This document shows, piece by piece, positions 1 through 8,174 of a DNA stretch of 64,000 nt. How positions within the stretch are numbered: position 1 is the stretch's first letter; the number at the start of each line of letters is the position of its first letter. The stretch is from the NCBI RefSeq assembly GCF_030246945.1, contig NZ_CP126742.1, positions 3,004,414 through 3,068,413 of the forward strand, written 5' to 3'. Position numbers and translations under genes: made by a program. Below the pieces are notes generated by a model. That model searched no databases, was not told the origin of the DNA, and saw nothing but the letters and a program-made list of their open reading frames with translations. Source of the stretch: Microbacterium sp. zg-Y1090 (GTDB lineage: Bacteria; Actinomycetota; Actinomycetes; Actinomycetales; Microbacteriaceae).

Positions 1-833
1 TCGCTGGTCGTGTGCGCGCCCATGCGGTAGGTCATCGCCTCGATGGCGCGCGGCCCGTCGCCGGCGCGCGCCTCGTCGAGGGCGCGTCTGGTGACGGCGT
101 AGCTGGCGAGCACGTCGTTGCCGTCGACGAGGATCGAGGGCATGTAGCCCGCGGCCCGCAGGTGCAGCGGGGTGCGCGACTGCGTTGCCACCGGCACCGA
201 GATCGCCCACTGGTTGTTCTGCAGGAAGAACACCTGGGGCACGCGGTAGCTCGCCGCGAACACCATGGCCTCGTGCACATCGCCCTGGCTGGACGCTCCG
301 TCGCCGTAGTAGACCACGACCGCCTCGTCGCGCTCGGGGTCGCCGGTGGCGGTGCGGCCGTCGAAGACCAGGCCCATGCCGTACCCGGTGGCGTGCAGCG
401 TGTGCGCACCGAGCACGAGCGTGTACGGGCGGGTGTTGCCGTTGCCCGGGTCCGCCGGGTCCCAGCCGCCGTGGGTGAGTCCGCGCATGAGACGGATGAT
501 GTCGACCGGATCGACGCCGCGGATGGTGCACACGACGTGCTCGCGGTACGACGGGAAGATGTGGTCCTGTGCACGCGCGGCGCGGGCCGAGCCGACCTGC
601 GCGGCCTCCTGCCCGAACGACGGCGGCCACAGCGCCAGCTGGCCCTGTCGCTGCAGGTTCGTCGCCTGCCGGTCGAACGCGCGGCTGATGACCATGTCGC
701 GGTAGAACCGCTCGAGGTCGGCGTCGTCGATCGCCTCGACGAGGTCGAGGTACGGCTCGGCGGCGGGGGTCGGCGCGAACGATCCGTCGGCCGCGAGGAC
801 GCGCACGAGGGCGGGATCTTCGGGCTGGATCAT
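1..833 (-). CDS. Thiamine-dependent 2-oxoacid dehydrogenase E1 alpha subunit (3' end outside window)
   Basis: The encoded protein is the alpha subunit of the E1 component of a branched-chain 2-oxoacid or pyruvate dehydrogenase complex. E1 decarboxylates the oxoacid on thiamine diphosphate and passes the acyl group to E2. The thiamine/Mg motif is visible: GDG at residues 177-179 and NN at 206-207, the usual spacing. An N-terminal segment with ALWPPSFGQEA and FPSYREH is typical of the family. Start is ATG at 833, reading leftward; about 277 codons are present and the C-terminus is beyond position 1. E1 beta and E2 genes would be expected just outside. The choice between branched-chain and pyruvate substrate cannot be made here. 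Confidence 0.9.
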   Translation of the reverse strand, partial: MIQPEDPALVRVLAADGSFAPTPAAEPYLDLVEAIDDADLERFYRDMVISRAFDRQATNLQRQGQLALWPPSFGQEAAQVGSARAARAQDHIFPSYREHVVCTIRGVDPVDIIRLMRGLTHGGWDPADPGNGNTRPYTLVLGAHTLHATGYGMGLVFDGRTATGDPERDEAVVVYYGDGASSQGDVHEAMVFAASYRVPQVFFLQNNQWAISVPVATQSRTPLHLRAAGYMPSILVDGNDVLASYAVTRRALDEARAGDGPRAIEAMTYRMGAHTTS

Positions 834-948
834 GGTCCTACGCTAATGCCCCCCGCGGTGCCCGCCGTGCTGGACATCCCACAACGGATGCCGCGATCCG
901 CAGTGTCCGATCCACAGTCCGGTCGCCGGATCGCGGTGTTCCGGGGCG

Positions 949-2058
949 TCAGCGCCGGCGTGCCGGGTGGTCAGCGGGCAGCAGTGAGAGCGCCGACGCG
1001 GCGGCCTCGGCGATGTCGGGGAGCGACTCCTCTTCGCCGACCGAGATGCGCACGCCGTCCCCGGCGAAGGGACGCACGACCAGCCCGGCATCCTCGAAGC
1101 GCGGGGCGACCTCGAGGGTGTACTCCGCGGCGGGCAGCCACACGAAGTTGCCCTGCGCCTCGGGAACGTTCCAGCCGATCTCCCGCAGGATCGACGCGAG
1201 GCGGTCGCGACGGTCGGTGATCACGGCGACGCGGGCGATGAGCTCGTCCTCGGCATCGAGGCTGGCCAGCGCCGCACCTTCGGCCTGAGCCGTGACCGAC
1301 AGCGGGATGCCGGTCGTGCGCGCCGCGTCGAGGACGCGCGGGTTTCCCACGCCGTAGCCGATCCGCAGCCCGGCGAGCCCGTAGGCCTTGGAGAAGGTGC
1401 GCAGCACGACGACGTTCGGGTGCCCCGCCGCCAGCACCCGGCCGCCGTCGACGGCGGCGGGGTCGGTGACGAACTCGGCGTACGCCTCGTCGAGCACGAC
1501 GAGCAGGTCGCGGGGAAGACGGTCGAGGAAGGCCTCGAAGTCCCGCTGCGTGACGATGGGTCCGGTGGGGTTGTTCGGGCTGCACACGAGCACCATGCGG
1601 GTGCGCTCGGTCACCGCGTCGGCCATCGCGTCGAGATCATGCGCGCCGTCGGCGGTGAGGGGCACGGCGATCGCCGTCGCGCCGGCCACCGCGGCCAGCC
1701 CCGGGTAGGCCTCGAACGAGCGCCAGGCGTACATCAGCTCGTCGCCCGGCCCGCAGGTCGCGAGCGCGAGCTGCTGCAGGATCGACACGCTGCCGGCGGC
1801 GACGTGCACGCTGTCGGCGCCCACACCGAACCGGGCGGCCAGCCGGGCGCGCAGCCGCGACGCCGATGCGTCGGGGTAGCGATTGACCGAGGTCACGGTG
1901 CGCAGCGCCTCGACGACGCTGGGCAGCGGCTCGAACGGGTTCTCATTGCTCGACAGCTTGAACGCGTCGGCGCCGGCCTGGCGTCCCTGCTTGTAGGCAG
2001 GAAGGGCCGCGATCTCGGGACGGATGCGCACGGGCGGGGGCGTAGGGGCCTCAGTCAC
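949..2058 (-). CDS. hisC: Histidinol-phosphate / aromatic aminotransferase (HisC/Pat family)
   Basis: A 369-residue fold-type I PLP aminotransferase. It has the family's SSNENPFEP substrate-loop motif near residue 36, the NNPTG motif in the middle, and the PLP-binding lysine at residue 224 in TFSKAYGLAGLRIGYG. HisC transaminates imidazole-acetol phosphate; the closely related Pat of actinobacteria acts on phenylpyruvate. No other histidine gene is nearby, so an aromatic aminotransferase role is a real alternative. It follows the E1 alpha gene on the same strand in the opposite order (it lies upstream of it) with a gap of about 115 bp. Confidence 0.85.
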   Translation of the reverse strand: MTEAPTPPPVRIRPEIAALPAYKQGRQAGADAFKLSSNENPFEPLPSVVEALRTVTSVNRYPDASASRLRARLAARFGVGADSVHVAAGSVSILQQLALATCGPGDELMYAWRSFEAYPGLAAVAGATAIAVPLTADGAHDLDAMADAVTERTRMVLVCSPNNPTGPIVTQRDFEAFLDRLPRDLLVVLDEAYAEFVTDPAAVDGGRVLAAGHPNVVVLRTFSKAYGLAGLRIGYGVGNPRVLDAARTTGIPLSVTAQAEGAALASLDAEDELIARVAVITDRRDRLASILREIGWNVPEAQGNFVWLPAAEYTLEVAPRFEDAGLVVRPFAGDGVRISVGEEESLPDIAEAAASALSLLPADHPARRR

Positions 2059-2144
2059 GATTGTGAGCCTACAAGCGCCCGCAGCCCGCGCATGTCACGC
2101 GCGTCTGTCGGGCCCGCGCAAGGGCTCATGCCACACTGCAGAGC

Positions 2145-2540
2145 ATGCGATTCATCATCCGTGTGGTCATCAACGCGTTCGCCATCTGGATCGCCACCCT
2201 GATTCCGGTGCTGCAGGTCACGGTCATCGCCTTCCCCCCGGGCGAGACGCTCCAGCTGGTGCTGACCCTGCTCGCGGTGGCCGCGATCTTCGCGATCGTG
2301 AACACCGTCATCGGCACGGTGGTGAAGATCGTCGCCTTCCCGCTGTACATCCTCACCCTCGGTCTCATCTCGCTGATCATCAACGGCTTCCTGCTGTGGC
2401 TGACGGCGTGGATCACCTCGTTCTGGCAATGGGGCCTGCGCGTGGAGGACTTCTGGTGGGGCGTCGTCGCGGCGATCGTCATCTCCCTCATCAACTGGAT
2501 CTTCGGCATCATCCTGCGCCCGCAGCGCCGCCGCGTCTGA
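2145..2540 (+). CDS. Phage holin family 4-like membrane protein
   Basis: A 131-residue protein made almost wholly of hydrophobic segments: about four membrane helices, starting with a stretch at residues 5-30 and ending with WGVVAAIVISLINWIFGIIL. It resembles the small PF04020 membrane proteins, which are common in bacterial chromosomes and usually not part of a prophage. Start ATG is at 2145. Its last 32 bases overlap the 3' end of the convergent lipase-like gene. No phage genes are nearby, so a lysis role is unlikely; the function is unknown. Confidence 0.75.
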   Translation: MRFIIRVVINAFAIWIATLIPVLQVTVIAFPPGETLQLVLTLLAVAAIFAIVNTVIGTVVKIVAFPLYILTLGLISLIINGFLLWLTAWITSFWQWGLRVEDFWWGVVAAIVISLINWIFGIILRPQRRRV

Positions 2541-3843
2541 CCGGGTCGCCCGGCCGCACCGCACCCCAGACCGCCGTCTCGACCGCGACCGCGGCGCCGA
2601 GATCCGCCCAGACCGCCCGTACGGCGCCCATGCGCGGATCGGCGCTGACGTCGAGCTGTTCGGCGCTGTCGACGTAGGCGGTCATGTGGTGGCTCGGCGC
2701 GAGCAGGTCCCCGACATCCGGGCGCGGGTCGGCAAGCCGCTCGGCGACGAAGCTGCCGGGTGCCCCGGCAGCTTCAGGCAGGCCGCCGTCGGTGAGCGCG
2801 ACGACGGGGTCGTCGGCATGGCGCACCGTGACGCTCAGCAGGGTCTGCGTGCCGACGGCGGCCACGACCGGCGAGCCGAAGGTGACCACGGTGCGGGTGT
2901 CGAATGCGCCCTCTGCGGCCAGACGCGCGGCGATCATGCCGCCCTGGGAGTGACCGAAGGCGTGCACGGCGTCGCCCTCGCCCGCGCCCGCCGCCTGCAG
3001 TGCCGCGACGACCGCGGTGTACGACGCGGACAGCCCGCCGCCGTAGAGCTCCAGGTTCGACTGCATGTCGAACGGGTCGGTCCCCCCGGCGGTGGGTGTC
3101 TGCGTGCCGGCGATGTAGACGGCGAACTGGGCGGAGCCGTCGGGCATGGTGTACTTCTCCACCCGTATGCGAGCCTGACCCTCCCCCGGCACGCGGGATG
3201 CCGCCTCGGCCAGCGACGCCGGCGGGCCGCCGCGGGCGGTGCGTCGCAGCGGCAGCAGGTCCGCGGGCGGCGCCGGCGCCGGCGGTGCGGATGCCGCATG
3301 GATCGTGCCGCCACCGCGGGCGCGGATCACCTGCCGGAGCACGGGCAGGCCCACCGACAGTGCACCGACGGCGAAGGGGCCGGCATGAAGGGCCAATGCC
3401 AGCGCCTGACCGCCCAGCGCCGCACCGGTGTCGGCGCGCCAGGCCGCCACTGCGGCATCCGCCGCCCGCGCGGCGTCGGGGTCATCCAGACGCGCGAGGG
3501 CGAGCGCCATCCGAGCCCGCACGATCATCGCACCGTCGCCGCGCGCCTGCGCCGCCGCCAGCGCCGCGCGGAGCTCGACGATCGCGTACACCTCGGAGGC
3601 CTGGCGCAGCCGCGCGGCCAGGTCGCGGGCCGCGGCGGCGAGCGCGGCGATGTCGTCGGCGAGCGCATCCAGCCCGTCTTGATCGGCGAACATCACCCCG
3701 ATCACCTCGGCCGCTGCGGCGCGCGCACCCGCACCCGCGTCGTCGAGGTCGGCCGCGACGAGCTCGAATCCGGCGGCGGCGGCATCCAGCGACGCCGTGT
3801 CGACGGCCACGGCCCCGCCGCCGCGGATCTCCAGCGCGCTCAT
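2509..3843 (-). CDS. Lipase-like alpha/beta hydrolase with alanine-rich helical N-terminal half
   Basis: 444 residues from ATG at 3843. The first ~170 residues are alanine-rich and probably helical, like WXG100 or LXG partner domains. The C-terminal half looks like an alpha/beta hydrolase: nucleophile elbow GHSQGG with Ser at residue 299, preceded by a segment with YIAGTQTPTAGG and followed by VVTFGSPV. That pattern fits PGAP1/lipase-class-3-like enzymes. The start overlaps the stop of the upstream WXG100-like gene by 4 bases (ATGA), so the two are probably translationally coupled. A secreted or type VII-linked effector is possible but not shown. The longer reading frame to 4425 is not used because the upstream gene occupies it. 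Confidence 0.75.
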   Translation of the reverse strand: MSALEIRGGGAVAVDTASLDAAAAGFELVAADLDDAGAGARAAAAEVIGVMFADQDGLDALADDIAALAAAARDLAARLRQASEVYAIVELRAALAAAQARGDGAMIVRARMALALARLDDPDAARAADAAVAAWRADTGAALGGQALALALHAGPFAVGALSVGLPVLRQVIRARGGGTIHAASAPPAPAPPADLLPLRRTARGGPPASLAEAASRVPGEGQARIRVEKYTMPDGSAQFAVYIAGTQTPTAGGTDPFDMQSNLELYGGGLSASYTAVVAALQAAGAGEGDAVHAFGHSQGGMIAARLAAEGAFDTRTVVTFGSPVVAAVGTQTLLSVTVRHADDPVVALTDGGLPEAAGAPGSFVAERLADPRPDVGDLLAPSHHMTAYVDSAEQLDVSADPRMGAVRAVWADLGAAVAVETAVWGAVRPGDPVRRGGAAGAG

Positions 3844-4112
3844 GACGACGGCGGCGACAGGCTCTCGAGCATGGCCCGCGTGCGCCGGAGCCCCTGCTGC
3901 AGCCGCTCCAGCGGCCAGTCGAGCAGCCAGATCGCCGTCGACCAGTCGGCCACCGAGGCGCGGAAGGCCTCGGCGGCGCTGGACTGCCAGTCGGTCTGCG
4001 CGGCCAGAGCGCCGGCTCGCGCGCGCAGCCCGGCCAGATCGGCGGCGACCGCGGCGATGCGGCGAGAGGCGGCATCCACCCGCTCGATCTCTGCGCGGCC
4101 GGCGTTCTGCAT
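3840..4112 (-). CDS. WXG100/ESAT-6-like small helical protein
   Basis: About 90 residues from ATG at 4112 (start at MQNAGRAEIE). The sequence is predicted to be two helices joined by a turn containing TDWQSSAAEAFRASV, which resembles the WXG turn of ESAT-6-like proteins but with S-S in place of the glycine position. Size and charge pattern fit this family. It lies directly upstream of the lipase-like gene with a 4-base overlap, the arrangement seen for WXG partner/effector pairs. An in-frame start at 4172 would add an Arg-rich N-terminus and is less likely. No ESX secretion genes are in the window. Confidence 0.6.
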   Translation of the reverse strand: MQNAGRAEIERVDAASRRIAAVAADLAGLRARAGALAAQTDWQSSAAEAFRASVADWSTAIWLLDWPLERLQQGLRRTRAMLESLSPPSS

Positions 4113-4226
4113 GCCCTCGACTCTCGCGGTGCGCGCGCACGCGCGGGGCGGCCGTGAGCGATCCGTGGACATCTCGCGCCGAATCGGGGCCTGTGCAGAC
4201 GGCCGCGGAGTCGCCATGATGGGTGG

Positions 4227-4733
4227 ATGACCGCCGCCGTGGACCCGTTCCGCGTCGTCTTCGTCTGCACCGGGAACATCTGCCGCTCACCCATGGCCGA
4301 TGTCGTGTTCCGTTCGCTCTCGCAGCGGGCGGGGCTCGATCATCGCGTCTCGTCGTGGAGCGCAGGCACCGGCGACTGGCACGTGGGCGAACGCGCCGAC
4401 TCCCGCACCCTCGAGGCGCTGGCACGACGCGGCTACGACGGCGAACGCCATCGGGCGCGGCAGTTCATGCAGGAGGACTTCCACGCCTCCGATCTCGTCG
4501 TCGCCCTCGACCGCAGCCACGAGCGGATCCTCCTGCAGTGGGCGCGCACGCCCACCGACGCGGACAAGGTGTCCCTGCTGCGCACGTTCGACGCCGCCGC
4601 CGGCGAGCAGCTCGACGTGCCCGACCCGTACTACGCGGGCGCGGAGATGTTCGATGAGGTGCTCGGTATGATCGAGAACGCGTGCCGGGCGCTCTTCCGG
4701 CAACTCGAACCCGCGGTCCGCCAGCTCCGCTGA
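4227..4733 (+). CDS. Low-molecular-weight protein-tyrosine phosphatase
   Basis: 168 residues. The P-loop VCTGNICRSP places the catalytic cysteine at residue 14 and the arginine at 20, and the general-acid motif DPYY is near residue 131. This is the full signature of cytosolic LMW tyrosine phosphatases, which dephosphorylate phosphotyrosine proteins or arginine-phosphates. Start ATG at 4227 is 16 bases after an upstream ATG in another frame. purB follows about 35 bp downstream on the same strand. The physiological substrate cannot be inferred from context. Confidence 0.9.
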   Translation: MTAAVDPFRVVFVCTGNICRSPMADVVFRSLSQRAGLDHRVSSWSAGTGDWHVGERADSRTLEALARRGYDGERHRARQFMQEDFHASDLVVALDRSHERILLQWARTPTDADKVSLLRTFDAAAGEQLDVPDPYYAGAEMFDEVLGMIENACRALFRQLEPAVRQLR

Positions 4734-4768
4734 GCGCGCCGAGCCGCGCCCCAGCCATCGGAGACCGC

Positions 4769-6160
4769 GTGTCCACGTCCCTCCCCCCGCAGCCGCTCAG
4801 CCCCCTCGACGGTCGCTACCGCGCGGCCGTGTCCGGTCTGGCCGACTATCTCTCCGAGGCCGGCCTCAACCGCGCCCGGGTCGAGGTCGAGGTCGAGTGG
4901 ATCATCGCCCTCACCGATCGGTCGCTGTTCGGCACCGCCCCGCTGTCCGAGGCCGACAAGACCGCCCTGCGGCGCCTGTACCGCGAGTTCGGTCAGAGCG
5001 AGATCGACTGGCTGGCCGAGAAGGAGGCGGTGACCCGCCACGACGTGAAGGCCGTCGAGTACCTCGTGCGCGACCGGCTGTCGACGCTGGGACTGCACGG
5101 CATCGCCGAGCTCGCGCACTTCGCCTGCACGAGCGAGGACATCAACTCCGCTTCGTACGCCCTGACCGTGCAGCGCGCCGTCGAGCGGGTGTGGCTGCCG
5201 AAGCTGCATTCGGTCATCGAGAAGCTGCGCGCGCTGGCCGTCGAGCACAAGGATGCCGCGATGCTCTCACGCACCCACGGGCAGCCGGCGACCCCCTCGA
5301 CGATGGGCAAGGAGCTCGGCGTGTTCGTCTGGCGGCTCGAGCGCGTCGCCGCGCAGATCGCGGGCGGCGAGTACCTCGCGAAGTTCTCCGGCGCCACCGG
5401 CACCTGGTCGGCCCACGTGGCCGCCGAGCCCGATGTGGACTGGCCCGCGCTGTCGCGCGGCTTCATCGAAGGGCTGGGCATCGGCTTCAACCCGCTGACG
5501 ACGCAGATCGAGTCGCACGACTGGCAGGTGGAGCTGTACGACCGCGCCCGCCACGCCGGCGGCATCCTGCACAACCTCGCCACCGATGTCTGGACGTACA
5601 TCTCGATGGGCTTCTTCGCCCAGATCCCGGTCGCCGGGGCCACCGGATCGTCGACGATGCCGCACAAGATCAACCCGATCCGCTTCGAGAACGCCGAGGC
5701 GAACCTCGAGATCGCCGGCGGACTGTTCGGCACCCTCGCGCAGACCCTCGTCACGTCACGGCAGCAGCGCGACCTCACGGACTCCACGACGCAGCGCAAC
5801 ATCGGCGTCGCGTTCGGGCACTCGCTGCTCGCGCTGGACAACCTCGAGCGCGGTCTCGGTGAGATCTCACTGTCGCGCGAGGTGCTGCTGGGCGACCTCG
5901 ACGCCAACTGGGAGGTGCTGGCCGAGGCGATCCAGACCGTCGTGCGCGCGGAGATCGTCGCCGGCCGCTCGCAGATCACCGACCCCTACGCGCTGCTGAA
6001 GGACCTCACCCGTGGCCGCCGCGTCGGCGCCGCCGAGCTCGCGGAGTTCGTGAGCGGACTGGACATCGGCGACGCGGCGAAGCAGCGTCTGCTGGCGCTC
6101 ACCCCTGCCGGCTACACCGGCCTGGCCGCCGCCCTCGTCGACACCCTGCTCGCGGAGTGA
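4769..6160 (+). CDS. purB: Adenylosuccinate lyase
   Basis: 463 residues. The enzyme cleaves SAICAR to AICAR and adenylosuccinate to AMP in purine synthesis. The fumarase/aspartase superfamily signature GSSTMPHKINPIRFENAE is present in the last third, and TSEDINS and the catalytic-histidine segment SRTHGQPATPSTMGKE in the middle. I chose the GTG start at 4769 because GGAGA lies 5 bases upstream and the family N-terminus (LSPLDGRY) follows at once; the frame is open further upstream to 4682 but that overlaps the phosphatase gene. Confidence 0.95.
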   Translation: MSTSLPPQPLSPLDGRYRAAVSGLADYLSEAGLNRARVEVEVEWIIALTDRSLFGTAPLSEADKTALRRLYREFGQSEIDWLAEKEAVTRHDVKAVEYLVRDRLSTLGLHGIAELAHFACTSEDINSASYALTVQRAVERVWLPKLHSVIEKLRALAVEHKDAAMLSRTHGQPATPSTMGKELGVFVWRLERVAAQIAGGEYLAKFSGATGTWSAHVAAEPDVDWPALSRGFIEGLGIGFNPLTTQIESHDWQVELYDRARHAGGILHNLATDVWTYISMGFFAQIPVAGATGSSTMPHKINPIRFENAEANLEIAGGLFGTLAQTLVTSRQQRDLTDSTTQRNIGVAFGHSLLALDNLERGLGEISLSREVLLGDLDANWEVLAEAIQTVVRAEIVAGRSQITDPYALLKDLTRGRRVGAAELAEFVSGLDIGDAAKQRLLALTPAGYTGLAAALVDTLLAE

Positions 6161-6228
6161 GCATCCGCCCCGCGGGGTGAGCACTCCCTCCTGCGGGTGA
6201 GCCCCGCTCGGGCGGGTGAGCGCGGCGT
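6155..6228. repeat. Degenerate ~20-bp direct repeats with GGGTGAGC core
   Basis: Four imperfect units containing (G)GTGAGC follow one another at a spacing of roughly 20 bases between the convergent ends of purB and the next gene. The first unit includes the purB stop codon. The intervening bases are C-rich. It may act as a transcription end region, but no clear stem with a U-tract is present. Confidence 0.4.
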
Positions 6229-6563
6229 CAGCGCTTGTCGTCGCCGTCCGGCGCCTCTCCGGCGTCGCCGGCGTCACTGCGGTCGGTGCGCATGACCGGC
6301 CCGTCGATGGTCTTGGTCACCTGCGCCGGGTCGACCACGAGGATGAGCAGCGCGACCACGACCAGCGTCGCGATGAATGACACCCCCGCCACGATGGCGG
6401 CGACGACCCATGCCCGCTGGATGTCCTCAGCAGGCCCGGCCTGCAGCGCCCCCATCGACATGAGGGTCACGAGCCCCCCGAAGGCCGCGGCGGCGAAGGC
6501 GAACCCCAGCAGCTGCACGGGCTTGAGCAGCTCGCGACGGGTGGGACGGGTGGGCTCGGTCAT
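6228..6563 (-). CDS. Two-helix membrane protein of unknown function
   Basis: 111 residues, with two long hydrophobic segments at about residues 17-40 and 50-75, and a charged Asp/Gly-rich C-terminal tail (GDAGEAPDGDDKR). I do not recognise a named family. Its ATG overlaps the stop of the upstream membrane-protein gene by 4 bases (ATGA), so the two form a coupled pair and may work together in the membrane. Confidence 0.7.
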   Translation of the reverse strand: MTEPTRPTRRELLKPVQLLGFAFAAAAFGGLVTLMSMGALQAGPAEDIQRAWVVAAIVAGVSFIATLVVVALLILVVDPAQVTKTIDGPVMRTDRSDAGDAGEAPDGDDKR

Positions 6564-7231
6564 GACCGACCTCCGGATTCGGTGACGACCGGGGGCTGGG
6601 CCCCGGTGTCGGTGGGGCGCGGCGAGAACCCCGCGATGCCGAGGAAGACCCCGATGATCGCCGCGTAGGCGCCGAAGATGCCGACGCCGATGACGGTGCC
6701 GGTGAGGGTGAACCAGGAGCCGGCCTCGTCGACGAAGTAGTCCAGACGGTAGCCGGCGGGCACGGCCAGCATCCCGAGCCCGAGGGCGAGCGTCAGCGCA
6801 CCGACGACGATGGCGTCACGGGCCTCTCCCCGCTCGACGGCCGTGGCGGGCGAGTCCTCTGCCCGCGCCCGACGGCGGGCGAGGATGCCGGAGACCAGCT
6901 CGGTGGCGCCGCTCGCCAGCGCCCAGACGATGATGAGGACGAAGAACGTGGTGGTGGTGCGCCACCCCGACACCCCGCCGACCATGCCCGCGAGCAGGGT
7001 CAGGATGCCGAGGAGCACGACCGTGCCGCGCCGGCCGGCCGGGTAGACGAGCCAGGCCGACAGCAGCAGCACGAGGGCGGTCGCCACGGCGAACCCGCTG
7101 AACACCGCCAGGCCGACCACGGCGGAGTGGTCGGGGGTGAACGTGATCATGATCCCCGCGGTCAGCGCGAACAGGGCGCGCGCGAGCTGCAGGTGGCGCA
7201 CGTCGAACGTACGGGCGGAGGTGTCGGACAC
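6560..7231 (-). CDS. HdeD/DUF308-like multi-pass membrane protein
   Basis: About 223 residues from a GTG at 7231, chosen because the frame upstream turns into non-membrane, Arg/Pro-rich sequence; the start is not certain. Six or so hydrophobic segments appear, with short repeated helices resembling HdeD/DUF308 proteins, a family of paired three-helix bundles linked to acid stress in enterobacteria. Translationally coupled to the downstream two-helix protein. Function here is unknown. Confidence 0.65.
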   Translation of the reverse strand: MSDTSARTFDVRHLQLARALFALTAGIMITFTPDHSAVVGLAVFSGFAVATALVLLLSAWLVYPAGRRGTVVLLGILTLLAGMVGGVSGWRTTTTFFVLIIVWALASGATELVSGILARRRARAEDSPATAVERGEARDAIVVGALTLALGLGMLAVPAGYRLDYFVDEAGSWFTLTGTVIGVGIFGAYAAIIGVFLGIAGFSPRPTDTGAQPPVVTESGGRS

Positions 7232-7338
7232 GGCGGAACTCGTCAGCTCGAAGCGAAGGGGAACCCTTCCAGTGTAGTTCGCCCGCGGCTGGGGTAAGGC
7301 TGGCCGCCCTGCCCGTCCGAGCGGCCTTTCCACAGAGC

Positions 7339-7355
7339 GGCAAACATCTGTTGCC
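7339..7355. promoter_or_regulatory. Inverted repeat upstream of the iclR-type gene
   Basis: GGCAA (7339-7343) and TTGCC (7351-7355) form a 5-bp inverted repeat with a 7-base centre, about 75 bp before the IclR start codon. IclR proteins bind short palindromes near their own promoters, so this is a candidate operator. A shared CGGCA/TGCCG pair extends the symmetry imperfectly. Confidence 0.3.
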
Positions 7356-7427
7356 TGCCGGAAACGTGGGCGAAAAGGCCGGTGCATCTCGCGTGGATAC
7401 GTTCGACGCGACCGGAGGAGACCTGCC

Positions 7428-8093
7428 ATGACCGAAGTCGCGACGCGTTCGGCGGAACGCACACTGTCGCTGCTCGCGATCGTGTGCGAGCGCGGTCGCG
7501 TCACCCTCTCCGCCGCGTCCCGCGCGACCGGGCTGGCCCCGAGCACAGCACTGCGACTGCTGCGCACGCTGGAGAAGACCGGATTCGTGCGCCGCGAGGA
7601 GTCCGGCGAGTTCGTCCCCGGCGGGCGGGTGCTGCAGTTCGGTCTGCGCGCACTCGGAGCGGACACCCTGGTCGACCTCGTCTGGCCGGCGATGCAGCGC
7701 ATCGTCGCGCTCACCGGGGAATCGGTCTATCTCAGCATCCGCTCCCACGCCGACACCGCCTCCTACATCGCCGCCCTCGAGGGGACGCGGGCGGTGCGCC
7801 ACCGGTCGTGGGTCGGTGAATCGATCCCGCTGGCCGGCACCGCTGCGGGTGCCGCCCTGGACGGCGTCGGTCTGACGCGCGGCTACGCCGTCGCGGAGGG
7901 CGAGGTCGAATCGGATGCCACCGCCGTCGCCGTGCCGCTGCGCTCGGGGGGTCGCACGCTCGCGGCCCTCAGCGTCGTCGCCCCGAGCTTCCGATGCACG
8001 CCCGCGGCGATCGAGGCCTGGGGAACGCTGCTGCGCGCCGAGGCCGAACGCCTGCTGACCCCCGTCGACGCCATCCCCGTCGACGCCGCCTGA
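7428..8093 (+). CDS. IclR-family transcriptional regulator
   Basis: 221 residues. The N-terminal winged helix-turn-helix is visible at about residues 8-65 (ERTLSLLAIVCERG, then LAPSTALRLLRTLEKTGFV). The C-terminal part corresponds to the IclR effector domain (residues ~75-215), which binds a small metabolite, but it is somewhat short compared with the usual 240-260 total. GGAGG lies 10 bases before the ATG. It precedes the ABC importer genes on the same strand by about 80 bp, so it is the likely local regulator of that importer. Confidence 0.88.
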   Translation: MTEVATRSAERTLSLLAIVCERGRVTLSAASRATGLAPSTALRLLRTLEKTGFVRREESGEFVPGGRVLQFGLRALGADTLVDLVWPAMQRIVALTGESVYLSIRSHADTASYIAALEGTRAVRHRSWVGESIPLAGTAAGAALDGVGLTRGYAVAEGEVESDATAVAVPLRSGGRTLAALSVVAPSFRCTPAAIEAWGTLLRAEAERLLTPVDAIPVDAA

Positions 8094-8174
8094 TCCGTCG
8101 CCGCTCCCTCGTCCCCCGTCCGCGCCCTCACCCGCCCGAACCCGAATCCGAACCCGAACCGAAGGAAGCCCCGC

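Noticed and set aside
2509..4425. A single 638-codon minus-strand gene
   Set aside because: The upstream part is antisense to the phosphatase and overlaps the WXG-like gene in another frame; the family-like sequence begins at the ATG at 3843.
4682..4768. Upstream extension of purB to an ATG at 4682
   Set aside because: It overlaps the phosphatase gene and adds a Pro/Arg-rich segment absent from the family; the GTG at 4769 has a good ribosome site.
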